DNA from: Topomyia yanbarensis
Lineage: Eukaryota > Arthropoda > Insecta > Diptera > Culicidae
DNA: 64,000 bases
Assembly: GCF_030247195.1 (NCBI RefSeq)
Contig: NC_080672.1
Coordinates: 403,699,037-403,763,036, forward strand
Direction: 5' to 3'
The notes beneath the pieces were generated by a model. The model had not been told where the DNA came from, did not search any database, and saw nothing but the letters and a program-made list of their open reading frames with translations. The translations under genes and the position numbers were made by a program. This document shows, piece after piece, positions 48,628 through 61,000 of this stretch. Within the stretch, counting starts at the first letter, position 1. The number at the start of each line of letters is the position of its first letter.

Positions 48628-48985
48628 CATGAATTATATCATGAAAGTGAAAATGATTAATGGTTTTGTGAACTATTTTACGAGCACGAATGGCGAATCC
48701 TTACTGATACAATAGATACATGAAAAAATATTTCACATGTAAATAATATACACAACAATGCATTGTATATAAACTAGATAATACAAGTAAAATCAGTTTG
48801 CGGTATCTTATGGTTTTGCGATCTATTTTATGAGCAGATTTAAGATTGGGATGAGATACTATAAATCAGAAATCAGTTCACGGAGCGAAATTCAATGCAT
48901 GCACACATAGAAAAAATCGTGCAAATTTACGTCTCCTGCCCGTGACACATACGGGCATAAAAAATGACTTAGTTTTACGTGTCAT
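48628..48985. repeat. Single copies of two dispersed repeats
   Basis: 48628-48725 contains TTTTGTGAACTATTTTACGAG and ACGAATGGCGAATC-type blocks of the 95-bp unit arrayed at 43.4 kb. 48905-48975 (AGAAAAAATCGTGCAAATTT, ACGTCTCCTG, GGCATAAAAAATGAC) is a second copy of the repeat at 40822, ending in an inverted GTCATTTTTTATGC just downstream, so it is a short hairpin. Confidence 0.55.
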
Positions 48986-49059
48986 TTTTTATGCTTTCAA
49001 ACGGTTTACAATATCGGCTTGATGTCAATGGGAAAGTTACAGGAAATGTAATGAGCCTT

Positions 49060-50170
49060 ACGAAAAGAGCCTTGTTGATGGAGAAACACGAATAACTTCT
49101 GAAAAGGTAGTAATAAAACAAAATAATTGTGTTGTTAAAACAAAATTTAAAATATCTCGAGAACTACTACATTCCAGAAAATTCTTGTTGGAAGCATTTT
49201 GATTTAAAGGGGCGTTTAGATTCATATTCAAAAATAAAATTGTACTTTTGACTGCAAATAGTATGAATTATAAACATTTGTCAAAAGTTGTTGTTAGGAA
49301 AACTTTTTTGTTGAAAGCTTCTCCATGATACACTGAAAAAGCTTCTTTCATATCTTCAAAATGAAAAACATTAGATTTTTGCCATTTTATGATGTGGTAA
49401 TGCGAATAACTTTTAAAAAGGACATAATTACACGAAATAATTATTTGTGTTGGAGCAAAATTCCAAATATCTCGAAAACTATCGTATTTTGGAAGATATT
49501 TGTTAGCCCATTCGTGCCCATGTTGTTTGTGGAGAACAACGTTTTTAAACAGTTAAAACTTTTACTCGCAAAAACAAATAAGGCCAATAAATGTGACTAT
49601 TGTCTTTCATTTTAGCACTAACAGTTACAAGGATCAGCCTTAGAACTGAAGTTATTGAAATTAGTCTGATTGGATTCCGATCGAGCAGTGCTGCCAGGAA
49701 CAGTTTACGTTGACAACGGAAAATGAATTTTTCATATATCTTCATTATGTTCCAAATTTTTTTGAAAACTGATAAAACTTATCAATTTAGACTGTCTGGC
49801 TACGTTTTCCATGCAATTGAATTATTGTGAATATTCTTGGAGAATTGTATTGAGCATAGAAAGGTAAAAATTGAGTAGCTTCTAGCACTGCAAGGGAAGC
49901 ACTTATCTTTATGAAAAAAGACTTTTCGTGTATCTTGATCTCACCGTTTTCAAGAAAAGAATAGTTTTGAAACCCTACATGCGCTAGGAAAAAGTTGGGC
50001 GTGAAAGGGTTAAATGTATTTTGTTTAAAATTATACTTAGAATTACATTCTGTACTAAATTACAGTTTTGTATGTCAATTAGTATGAAATTTAAAAACAT
50101 GTAAAAAGTTATTGTTAAAAAAACTTTTTTGGTGATAATTTCTGCATCATGAAATCACTTTCAAAATATT
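49060..50170. repeat. Nested AT-rich duplications
   Basis: 49075-49185 and 49378-49490 align (CGAATAACTT, AAAATAATT, AAATATCTCGA-AACT), a spacing of about 305 bp. Separately 49245-49345 and 50070-50165 align (TAGTATGAA, AAAAGTT-TTGTTA, AACTTTTTTG, GATAATTTCT/GAAAGCTTCT, CATGA). I see no gene or terminal structure. It is an old repeat that has amplified locally. Confidence 0.5.
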
Positions 50171-50494
50171 TCTTTTCTCTTTAAGTATTTGTTGACAAAA
50201 TATAAAAAAAATTAGTAAAAATGGTTTTTTTCCGCAATTTGAATTTTTAACATAAATTTTTGTTTTGTGAAAAATGACACAACATTTTTTTTCGTGCAGA
50301 AGTATTCATTCGTTCTCAGATAGTTTTACTGTATAAAATAGAGTAATCGAATAAAAAAATTGAAATTAATACTCATAGAAAGTTATAATTGCCAGCGAAA
50401 ATCATGGAGATTCATAAACCGAACACAACTGTAAAGTTTCGATCGAATCGACGATGGTCATATTTTGCGGTCGGCCGGTTTCTCATGGAATCCC

Positions 50495-50720
50495 TCTATA
50501 GAAAGGCAATACAATCACTCTGAAAACCGACTTTTTATTCGAGGCACGGAGAGTTGTTTCTCTTATACCATTCGACTCAGTTCGTCGAGTTCGGCAAATG
50601 TATATGTGTGTGTGTAAGTGTGTATGTATGTATGTGACGAACAAATGCACATAGGTTACGCGGAGATAGCCTAACCGATTTTATCAAGACGGACAGTCTT
50701 GATTAATTCTATTGATTCAT
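50495..50720 (+). repeat. TGCCTTTCTC-family repeat, copy A (5' part)
   Basis: TATAGAAAGGCAATACAATC, ACTCTGAAAACCGACTTTTT, GAGGCACGGAG and CATTCGACTCAGTTCGTCGA, followed by a GT-rich microsatellite (about 50604-50636), match the start of the copy at 61931. This is a high-copy mosquito repeat, by recall. It is non-coding. Confidence 0.7.
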
Positions 50721-51519
50721 CCTTTTTATGAATGTCTCGCCCGTAGAAACGAAATTAAAGCAGTCAAACGTGAAGAACCATCAAGTTAGCTGAAGTCTCA
50801 CATGCAGTAGACTGCAGGATGTACGTTAATGTGACCGAGGCTCAATACGGAATTCCTAGAACCTGGTAGACGATTTTCTGCAGGTCCCATACTCTGGCTG
50901 TGTGTAATCGAGTAACTAATGTTACCAATTACGCGTTTAATATATAACTTTCCTGTTTTGTATAAGTGATAGTGACTGATCATTGGAACTGATTGTCTAG
51001 CTCTCTTTATGACAACGGCAAAAACGATATTAGAAAATACATCATTTGATTCAACTATAAATCGAACCCCAAAACGTCATTTTTCACCTCGAATTGAACA
51101 TATATTTTAAGAAGAACCACAATCCATTCTAAACATCCACCAGAAACAGTAAATTTTAATAGTTTGCATTGTGATAATCCTTTCTGCAGCATGTCCGTCT
51201 TACCCCCACCATATGTCCATTTCACCCGCAGTCTGGATATTTCTTCGTTTTCCAGTTCTTTAAAAAATGCTACTTATTGATTTTTGTAATATAATTCCTC
51301 TGGGCACTCCAAAGCCAACATATGGAGCTACAACATAGAGTATTATATGTTGACAAAAACATGCTCTTACTATGTTATATTTCAGTGTATGCTTAATATG
51401 TCTGTCTTACCCCCAGTTCCCCTATTTGGTCATTCGTCAAAATCATTTTACTCGCTGTACTCTCGGTAAAACGGGACAATTTTTATGAATTCGAATTGAC
51501 CATTTTGCATTTGTCGTAT

Positions 51520-52935
51520 AAAAAGATCATGCAATCGCTCAAAACATCGAGTTTTTAACCGAGGCCCGGAGGACCGAGTCTCATCCCAGCCAGCCTTTTT
51601 GATGGTATATCCAAGTTGCAACTGAATAATACGTGTTTATATCCCACTAAAAAAGTCGCATAAAATGCAGAAAATCGGCGTATGCGTACCAAACTGGAGG
51701 CGATATACGTACATAGCTGTTGAAATTGACGATTTCTGACAACAATATACACGTTAAGCGTGATAATCTCTAGTATAAAAGCGATTCTAGAGAATATATT
51801 TACGATTGGATATGCGAAACAATCTCACATTGTATGCGATATCCATAACTAGTATACGATTCCGGAACACGATATACGATTAACTCTCATTTGTTGGTAA
51901 AGAAGATCAAAAACTAGGAACAGTTAATATGCACATCAATCATCTCCAACATAACAAAATACGTATAAAAGCGGGGTTTGGGGAGAAAAAAACGAATGCC
52001 GATTGTGAACAGAGGCCAAAACCCAACCCAACCCACCCAATCCATTGGGATTCTCTCTTCACATGTTAAGAAGGGACTCGAACTTACGACATTTGGATTG
52101 TAGGGCCGGAATTACTACACAGAACTATTTTAATTCTTATAAGAGTGACAATATTTCGTAATCATATCTTATCTTCAAGTAGAGAAACGCTATTCCGATA
52201 AAAATTCGCCATATATGCAGCAATCTCATTTTAAAGATATGCGATAAGTCGTAAGTAATTTCGCGAAATCGGGATTCTTGTATGTTGTGATATATTAAGT
52301 CGTATCTAACTTTTTGAAGTCATTGTGATGTATATCGATGTCGTAGATATGCTTATGTTTCTTAGTGACTATTCACCCACATATAATAAAGACCACAGTG
52401 ACTTTATTGTGTTGTTTATCAGACATTGATCGAAGTAAAATACGATCATATATATGGAAAAATACGATTTTAAATGATTTAAATATTTGTAGTTATATGA
52501 ATATTGTCAGCGTTGTCAGCGCTCTGCGACCAGCTCCGATCGAACACGATTTATCTAGAATATCAATGCGATTTTGAATGAAAGGTCGTATTCAAATTAT
52601 GTTTCGAGTAATATGCGATCGTAAATCAATTTCTGCGGACTAAATTCGACTGTCGTAACGATTTTGACTCTTTGTAGACATCATTAGGAGTCTTCTTCTA
52701 CATTGTTGTACGATTTGTGGTTTGCTGGGATGTACCAATCGACTCAGCTCGACGAGATCGGAAAAGATCTGTGTGTATGTGGCAAATAATGTCACCGCTG
52801 TTTCTCAGAGACCGATTTGCATTGCTTGTTATAAATTTTTTATTGATCGGACACCACAGGTTCCAGAGTTACGGGTTGAAGAATGCATTCACAGCAAATT
52901 CTCACATATATTGGACCACCGCATACCAAAATAAG
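51520..52935 (+). repeat. TGCCTTTCTC-family repeat, copy B, split
   Basis: The left part (51520-51584) carries AAGATCATGCAATCGCTC, TTTTTAACCGAGGCCCGGAG and GACCGAGTCTCAT. The right part (52730-52935) continues with GTACCAATCGACTCAGCTCG, TGTGTATGTGGCAAATAATG, CTCAGAGACCGATTTGC and CCACAGGTTCCAGAGTTACG. The 1145-bp element at 51585-52729 separates them. Confidence 0.7.
51585..52729. mobile_element. 1145-bp CCCAGC-ended DNA element, non-coding
   Basis: It begins CCCAGCCAGCC and ends, read inward, CCCAGCAAACCACAAATCG. It sits inside a TGCCTTTCTC-family repeat. Comparison with the uninterrupted copy at 61990-62010 shows that exactly one extra AT is present, so the insertion duplicated AT (51583-51584 and 52730-52731). 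The interior is AT-rich and repeats TATGCGAT, ATACGAT and CGTAT motifs. No transposase is seen. Confidence 0.7.
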
Positions 52936-52984
52936 TTAATAAGAAGACACCATTGAACTATTGCCGATTAAGCTAATTAAGTAT

Positions 52985-53175
52985 GACATATTTTTTGTTT
53001 CAAGTGTTTCAGTGTCGACACGTAACGCATAAGTTCGTGGAAGGAGAACCATTGTATATTGGTGTTCTATGAATGTAAGATATATCCTCAATTATATCGA
53101 ACATAATCAGCCATGGAATCATAGTGTGGAGAAATGAAAATGGCATAATTGTTCCATTAGGTGGGTTAAAATAGA
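52985..53175 (+). repeat. Repeat shared with 62565-62780 (copy 1)
   Basis: TTTTTTGTTTCAAGTGTTTC, the GTCGACACGTAACGCATAAG block, AAGTTCGTGG and ATTAGGTGGGTTAAAATAG occur in the same order on the minus strand of 62565-62780. Both copies sit next to TGCCTTTCTC-family sequence, so this may be a larger composite repeat. Confidence 0.55.
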
Positions 53176-53179
53176 TTTT

Positions 53180-56100
53180 TATATGGTAATGGTGTTTCAT
53201 GGCTTAATTCCGTTGAAAACATTAACAGTGGGGGTGAAATTTGGCAATGACTATGGGGGTGTTATAGACTTATCGTTTGCTCGGGTTCACTTCGATTTTG
53301 GTCGACCTTGAAAGTTGAGAAAATCGCGAAGCAAATTTTCGAACTTAACCCGAACGCACTGAATCTGTGTGTGTTGTTAGCTTCTGAATTATTGTTAATC
53401 ATATTCCTATATACTGTTCTGAACGATGTCCTAATTACAAACAACTGCAACCAAAAAAAGCTAATTTATTCAATAGACTGCTTTGATTGATATATCTTAT
53501 GAACATTTTAAATGCTTAGATTACCACCACTCACGCCGCATACAATAACACTCAAGTCGTTTATACACGGCTTTTTAACGTAGTTTTTCATTTCATTGAC
53601 TTTGAAGCAAACGAAAAAAATGGTGTGTTTCTCACGCGGTACGTTTTTCCACATAAAAAGCAACTGGGTGTATAAAATTAGATTAAACAAGAGATTAAAC
53701 GTCAACTTCAATGTCAGTCCTGCTAGCGCGTGAAGGTATCGTGACTCAAACGTACAGTCTTAGGTTTTTGAACTACAAGTCCCACTTTTGGGTACAAATC
53801 GAGGAGGACATCTTTGTCATTCAGTTTGACCAATCCACACTCACATATCGGGCAGTCGCTGCGAAACCACTTCGACTCTCAGGCAAGATCAAGATCGCTG
53901 GCGTTTGCTTCCGAGGAACACCCACACGCAATGGCAACGGTTCCTCGATATTGAAGATTGGCAGGAGTTTACATACTGTTGCGCACAAAATTAAATTTGC
54001 ATGAAACGGGTGGCATCATAACTTATTCCACGATACATTGGCATGAAAAGGTGAGGGTGAATGCAATTCTTTTTCATTGCGACCAAGTGACACGTTGTTA
54101 ACCTTTCGGAAGTGTTATTTGTTATTGGTGAAAAAGTTCAATGAATTTGATATGAGCTATAGGATGTTTGCTCTTGACACTTTATTACGTTCCATTTTCA
54201 GAATTGCGGATGTTGTTCGAAACTGTTTATGTTTCAACTGAACCGAACAAGAAATAGATTGAGTTTACATGTAAACATTTTGTCAGATATTCATTTTCCA
54301 AAAATGTTTTGTATTTTTGTCTGCGTTCCAACTTAAGCTCCTACTGAACTAATTGGTCCAAATGGTCTACGCTTCTGGCTGCTACCAGCCCTAGAAAGCA
54401 CGACTGCTTGAGCAACTTGGAAGTGTCGAAACCTGGTATTGTATTCACCCTGAAGTTATTTTTAATATGCTCGCATAGGCATTAATTTCGTGCAACTTAT
54501 GCGTCTGTTTACATGTTTACCGTAGGGTTGTTTGTATAAAAAACCAACTAAATTAAACTCAAACCCTGCAGACAGATTAACTGCAGGCAGGGAAAGAGAT
54601 CTTGTTGTCGGTTGCACGTGGATCCAACTTTTGGAAATCAGTGCTTGTAAAGTTGTGAAAATAGCGCGCAAATTTCGAAACATGCCGCGAGCTTGTTTTT
54701 CGAGACAATTGAAGACAATTCACTGAAGCGACACACCACTCTAGGGAACGGTTGATTATTGCACACATATCCACTCTACACTCGAGCCGAATTGATGCTT
54801 TCAGCGTGTAAACAGTGCGAAGAGAGCGCATAAAGAGCGCTGCTTTATTTTTTATTATTGCCTGTGATGATACTAAAGTGCTATTATTTTTTTTTGTAAC
54901 ACCACTTCCGACTGTATCACCGCGAAGTACCCTTCATCCAGTCCTAATGTCTGAGCGTTCGTTTCGACTGGCTGGCTGACTGACTGTGGTATAGGCTCAT
55001 AAGTTACGCCGCACATATTTACACGCGCATTGCATCGGAAAAGTGTGAGGATCTGTTTTGAATACGCGGAAGATGGAGCCGTCAGAAACGCATGTTATTA
55101 TCACTATTATTACTACGATTTGAACGCTGATTACCGCTCGTTACCGGCGAAAGTGAGAGCGGGATGCAAGTGATTCAACATACCATAAACAGCGTCTCAG
55201 CGGCTCTGTATATCGGTTTTGATTTGTAAATAGTTGGGATGGGGGGCCACAGCTACTATGGGTAGACAACCAGGCAGTAATGGTATGAATCCGGAACGAG
55301 GGCTCATTATGGATAGAAAAAAGGCAATTCGCCGTTATCTGGTGTGCTCGTTGCTGGTCTTACGCAATTGGGAGTTTTTATGAATATTGCTCAGGGTTGT
55401 AGCATCGATGGCAATGCTAAGTAAACACAGACTAGTTAACGATGAGGTTGCGGGTGATCTTTGATCAAATTACACTAAATCTCCACGACCGTAAATGTAG
55501 TTCCCGCCATACACAAAAACAAACAAACCTATTCTTAAATTTCAAAATAAATCCGACGGTCAATTTCGGAGTCTATAAAAGTTACACCCACAGAAATTCA
55601 GTTTTATTTATACAGATGGGTCTACTTGAGAAAATATTCCACAACGAAACATACATTTACAATAAAATATGACCCGACGATTTAAGACGTTTTCGTCCAG
55701 CGAATGGTGATAAAAGAAATTTTAATTCAAAACATGTAGATTTCGTTACGTAAAGGAACCAGAATCTTGCGTAATGGCATGACAACCTTGCGCAGGAGAA
55801 ATTAAATTCACCTGCACTAGAACAAGAACACTTCCCCCCTGCCGACTACATCGAGTTCATCCTTGTTTCGATGGCACCCGCTATGCGCCTCTACCGTTCT
55901 CATTGAATCCATGCCATAAAAACACACCACCATGATTATGTCAAACGATGTCAAATGATCGTTTTCGTCGGTTTATTTTTTCTGTTGTTTTTTTATGTCT
56001 CATTCACTTGTGGCAGCAGCAGCAGCAGCACGCGCACGTCAATGAATAATATCAACTTATCTGCGGGCTGGGAAAATTCTGACACTGACAGCAGGCTTTC

Positions 56101-57900
56101 GCACATTTGCATACAATCGAGAGGAGGAGTATCAAAGAAGCATCAGTGGCTCGTAATGAGCGAATCCCACGCAGTCTGGCAGACCGTTTACCGACCGATA
56201 GCGCCATTGTATTGCTGGAGCTGAACCGCGCCATTCGTAGATTCGAGACGGCAATTAATGTGATTTGATGAATGGCGTAGCACACAAAAAATTTACCTTA
56301 AAAATTGAAATGAAATCAGGTCGAATAACTCTTTCCTTTCAGAGTGAACCCAACGGAGAGATTGCGTCTTACCCTCAGTGGGGGCCCTATGATTAGTGCT
56401 GGGTTTTGATGCATGAAAAAGCAATTTAGACAAATGAAATTTGGTTCGTCCGGTTAAATGGTTTGGCTGAATGCAATTTTTTTAAAAATCATTTGCTATA
56501 CCTACGGAAAGATCGCGGTTCAGGTTGTTGCGTTCGCTATACTGAGAAATAGTGTTAATTTCGCTATTTTCGCGCATTTGGTGCCATTTGAACTCACACT
56601 AATGCTATGTTTTTGGAGAAAGTCCAAACTTATTAAAAAGTTGATGTAATTTTATGTCAGTTATTCGTTTATTTTCAAATTTTTGTGTGGACGTTTTTTT
56701 ATCTGGCCAGTTGAAACCAATATTTGACGCTGGTCTTCGTCATATGATCGAACCCAGGAGGTATTTTCTGGTTGTAAGCTACACGGCATATTAGTTATTT
56801 GCATGAACATGAGTATGATGATCGTACACTTCGTAGTTGCTACTCCGGGATTAACAAGAACCAGCAAAATTGCACAGAGAAATAATGAAAGGAGCCTGGG
56901 AGTAACTATCCATCCTCAATGTGCACGTTTCGAGAGTTCTATACTACAAATTTTACATCATTAGGAAAATTTTGGACACCCGCCCGCTTTGCTTAAAGTT
57001 TTTGACATTGGTACTATGGGGAAATATGGGGAAAATGTATTAGATTCTGTATCTTTTGCAATAGCATTCAGCATGTCAATGGAAATAGTTCCATTTCTCG
57101 AAAAATACAGAATGTTGGAGTTTTTGGACAATTTAACCCCAAAAATCTCCTATTCTTAATACTCATTCTGCTCTATGCTGCAAATCATACATATATTGCA
57201 GTGTTTCTAATGTGAAAAAATCGCAGCAATCGAATGGTATCTTTGCAACCTGTGTCAGAATGCGAGAAGTTGGAGTTCTAGGGCATTTAGTTAATCATAT
57301 CAAATTCCATTATTTCCTCGAGCATGCAAACTCTTAGGCACAAAATGGAAATAAATTCGTTACCGGTAAAAGTCAGAAACATCAGATTTTTGAATCACAT
57401 TTTTTTCTTCATTAATTGAATTTTATTGAAATTTCATCTAATTTGTGATTCCTGAGCGTTTTTCACACTAGAAATAGTCAATTAAACAATAATGTATTGT
57501 TAAAGGGAGTTAATATGTACTATTTAATGAAAAAAGGTGGAATCGAGACTAAATGTCAAAAAATCTAATGCATCGGAATTTGACCGATAGCAAATCTATT
57601 TCTATTTTATTCTACAAAATTTTTCACGGTACATATAAAAAAATTTGATTGAATAATAATAGATATATCTCATGAGAAGAATGATAAAATTTAAGGGGGA
57701 GCGTCTGGTGTAGTGGGCAAAGAAATCGACATCATTTTTATTGGCTCAATTGTTAGTATTGAACTTCTAGAGTAGTCTCCCGAAATCTCGATGGCCACGC
57801 TGAACCTTTTTTTGTTTTGAACAGCATGATCTCAATCTATTGGCAACAATTTTCGAGAAATTGACGGCGATAAAAATGCAGTGTTGACAATACACTCTAA
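53180..57900. other. No recognisable gene
   Basis: 53731-54000 is less AT-rich than its neighbours and open for 97 codons on plus, without family resemblance. A (GCA)6 run lies at 56013-56030, and a short GTTGCTACTCCG-family fragment at 56812-56935. 57000-57900 is AT-rich and featureless. Confidence 0.3.
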
Positions 57901-57906
57901 ACTACT

Positions 57907-57960
57907 TCTACCCAAATTTTCAAGAATAAAATGCCCAATTGGTTATTTTCTACAGCGATT
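57907..57960. mobile_element. Tc1-like terminal fragment
   Basis: AATTTTCAAGAATAAAATGC, CCAATTGGTTATTTTCTACA and GCG match the right end of the Tc1-like element at 37689-38310 (38253-38305). Only the end region is preserved. It stands about 100 bp left of the foldback element. Confidence 0.5.
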
Positions 57961-58058
57961 GAGTTTTTCTAGAAACCGCATTTTTCAAATTGGCGAACAC
58001 GATAACTCAAAAACTATGCAACGAATTGACTTGATTTTTTATGAGAATGTACAATATA

Positions 58059-61000
58059 CAGGGTGTTTGGTTTATGGTTAAGAACTTCTCGAGGGATGAT
58101 TGACTGTCATATTTGGAGAAAAAAATCGCTCTACACATATCATGAAATCTCAACCGTTACTAAGTTAATGAACTTTTTGTGTTAAAAACTTAGTTGTCTT
58201 AAAATAGCTCTAACTCAAAAAATATACTTTATATTTCAAATCTTTTAGATCCATTGGATAGGTGAGAAAATGTTCCACTGAAAAATGTCCTCAAATGTTT
58301 CAGCTAATGAGGTTAAGTAATCTTTTCACAGTAATTTATTTAAAATTTAACAATTTTGATCGATTTTTCGTTCACTTCGCGAAAATCTTAATAGTTAACA
58401 TCACTATTTTAATAATTCAAATTGTTAGTCTTGAAAAGTTGTATAATTTGTTCTTTGACATGATACACTTATCTTGTCTTGTTTTCATGTGTTTGGGTTA
58501 TTGAACTTGGATATTTTATCTCATATTCACTAATACTAGCTCTTATTGAAAACGTATGGCACTTATTGTACCTTTTCTTATTTTTATTCGAAAGCCAGGA
58601 AAACTTTGCAGAGAAAAATATATTAATACCTTTCAGTTAAGTGAATTTAGTATTCTTTTAGAAGTTAATTAGTTTAAAGTTAGTGTTATTATTAGCATTT
58701 TCGTTATTTTCTTAAAATAGTAAATAATAAACTTCACCATTATTATCATGAAATTAATGCATCTCAGCAAGTTCTACAATTCTTCCTTTGACTCCATTCA
58801 ATTATCTCTTTTAGTTTCGAAGCAAAATCATTTTTATCTTCTCGTTTCATATGCAAAAACAACGATTTCGAACCCACTGCATTTGTGATAAGGCCATGCT
58901 GTGTTAACTATTAAATTGCAGCGAAATGAAAAGCGATAGGGCTAAAGTGTCAAATAACATGTTGTAGAGAATATTAAGGGGCACCAAATGATAAATAGTG
59001 ACGATAAATTTAGTTGATTAATAATTAGAATAATTACAAAAATCACCAAAAAACGCACATTTTGAGTTATTTTACTAGTAAAAAGTCATGTAGTACACTT
59101 AATTAAAAGATATCTGTACGTATATCGAAAGGAGATTTTCTCAGCTTTCCAATGAAGCCCTGATAATAGCGATGAAAAGCATATTTTTTAGATTAGAGTC
59201 TTTTAAGAACTTGCAAGTCAATTACAGGAAAAGTTTAGAAGTCAAATTACAAGGAAACGAGAAGAGATAGGAATATTATGTTGAAGAACAAATTATGAAT
59301 CGTCCTCAATCCCAACTTTTGGATAATAGATATTGCTAGAATCATAATTCATTATTTTGAGAAAATTAACAAAAACCTCAACAAAAACACTAACTTTTAA
59401 CTACTTTGCAACTAAAAGGTAATTAAAACTATTATCTGAAAGATATGAGGATATTATCCAATAGAAAATTTTCTCACCTTTCCAATGGCACTAAAAGATT
59501 TAAAATACGAGGTATACTTTTTGAGTTAGAGGTGTTTTAAGATAAATAAGTTTTTTACACAAAAAGTTCAATAACTCTGTAACACCCTCTCGCAGGTTGA
59601 TGGGATTGACGGTATTGTAAACATCATCAAGCCACAATAGATTCAATAGTTATCTAAATATAAGGACCTTCGCTCTTTTTAGTTTTTATTTGCACCAAGT
59701 TCTACTCCTAGGGGCTAATTACTTCTCATGTTAATAATCCACCAAACATTATGACTACTGAGGATTCGATTTATATAAGAAGCCCGCTTCAAGATGTTGA
59801 TTACAATACGCCTCGATAGTGGTGTGTCGAGGAGGCCGGGAGGGCTGATATGAGCCTTTTATCTGTTCTATACCTTTCCTCTATTTACCAGCTCATAACC
59901 AACAATCAACCAGTAACAAATAGATAATTGAGAAAGGATGTGCTATGTGTGGTGATTGGCTATTCAAGTATTAGTAGTGTTTGAAGTACTAATGTATGTC
60001 TCATGTGATGATCATAACTTCAGCTGTATCTTGTACCTATCTAATCTATTACGTCTCTCATATATTGTCTTTTATTTCTTCTTTTCGAGTCCTATACTGC
60101 CATTCTACACCCGCCTTCAGCTGGGTCAACAAAGATGGTGATAGTGAACGTCTTAACACTCACACATTCTCAAACGCGGTCTCAGCGGGAACCTACAAAA
60201 ATGCCATCGTGCACGCGATTACGACTCGATCACGTCCGAAAGTCTATCCTTGATCCTAGAAGCCTAGGTCCATGCCTTCAGCTGGACCAATTAAGAAAAT
60301 ACGCCCATACCTTTTTGGACAACACGTCTCATGGCGACATGACCGGGAACCCTATCGATATAAACGATCCCACTCTCTGCCAGAATTCTAACCGCGCACT
60401 GAAAATTTAATATCAGACTCAAGGTTCGCGAGACAATTCAAGAACACACGTTACAAAATCACGTCAGCGCACAAACGTTAGAGCCCCTCGCGATTTTCCA
60501 AGCAACCTACGAACTCGCAAACATGATTACACCCCGGTGATAAGGTGAAAATCTCAGCACTCATAAACTTACCAACACGATCTCAAGCGTCAACCTACAA
60601 ACTCCCGCGCTCGCGCCATCATGAATCGGGATCGTCCGGAAGTCTTTATCCTCGGTACAAACAATCTAGGTCCTTGTTAATTAATAAAAAAAATAATAAA
60701 ATTGAAAAATAACTCCCATATCCACTAGACAAAACGTTCCATGGCGACATGACCGGAAACTCTAGTGATATGGGGTAACTCTCGCTCTCTGTCAGAATGT
60801 GATCCGTACACCGAAAACTAAAGATCAGAATGACGGTCCGCGAATATATGAAGCGCCGCAGGGTTTCAAAATCGAATTTATACACGCGAAGTCACATACA
60901 CGCGAGCACACGCGACAAACACGTCAACATACGAACGCTTAAGCCCTTCGCGATCATCTACGCACACCAATGCCCGAGATCGCGTAAACTTGATAACACT

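Noticed and set aside
53711..54004. 97-codon frame in a segment less AT-rich than its neighbours
   Set aside because: Not recognised as any family and without splice or promoter context. Kept only as part of an unannotated stretch.
58059..59583. Autonomous transposon with a transposase between the inverted arms
   Set aside because: The centre (about 58600-59050) is AT-rich with no frame beyond chance.
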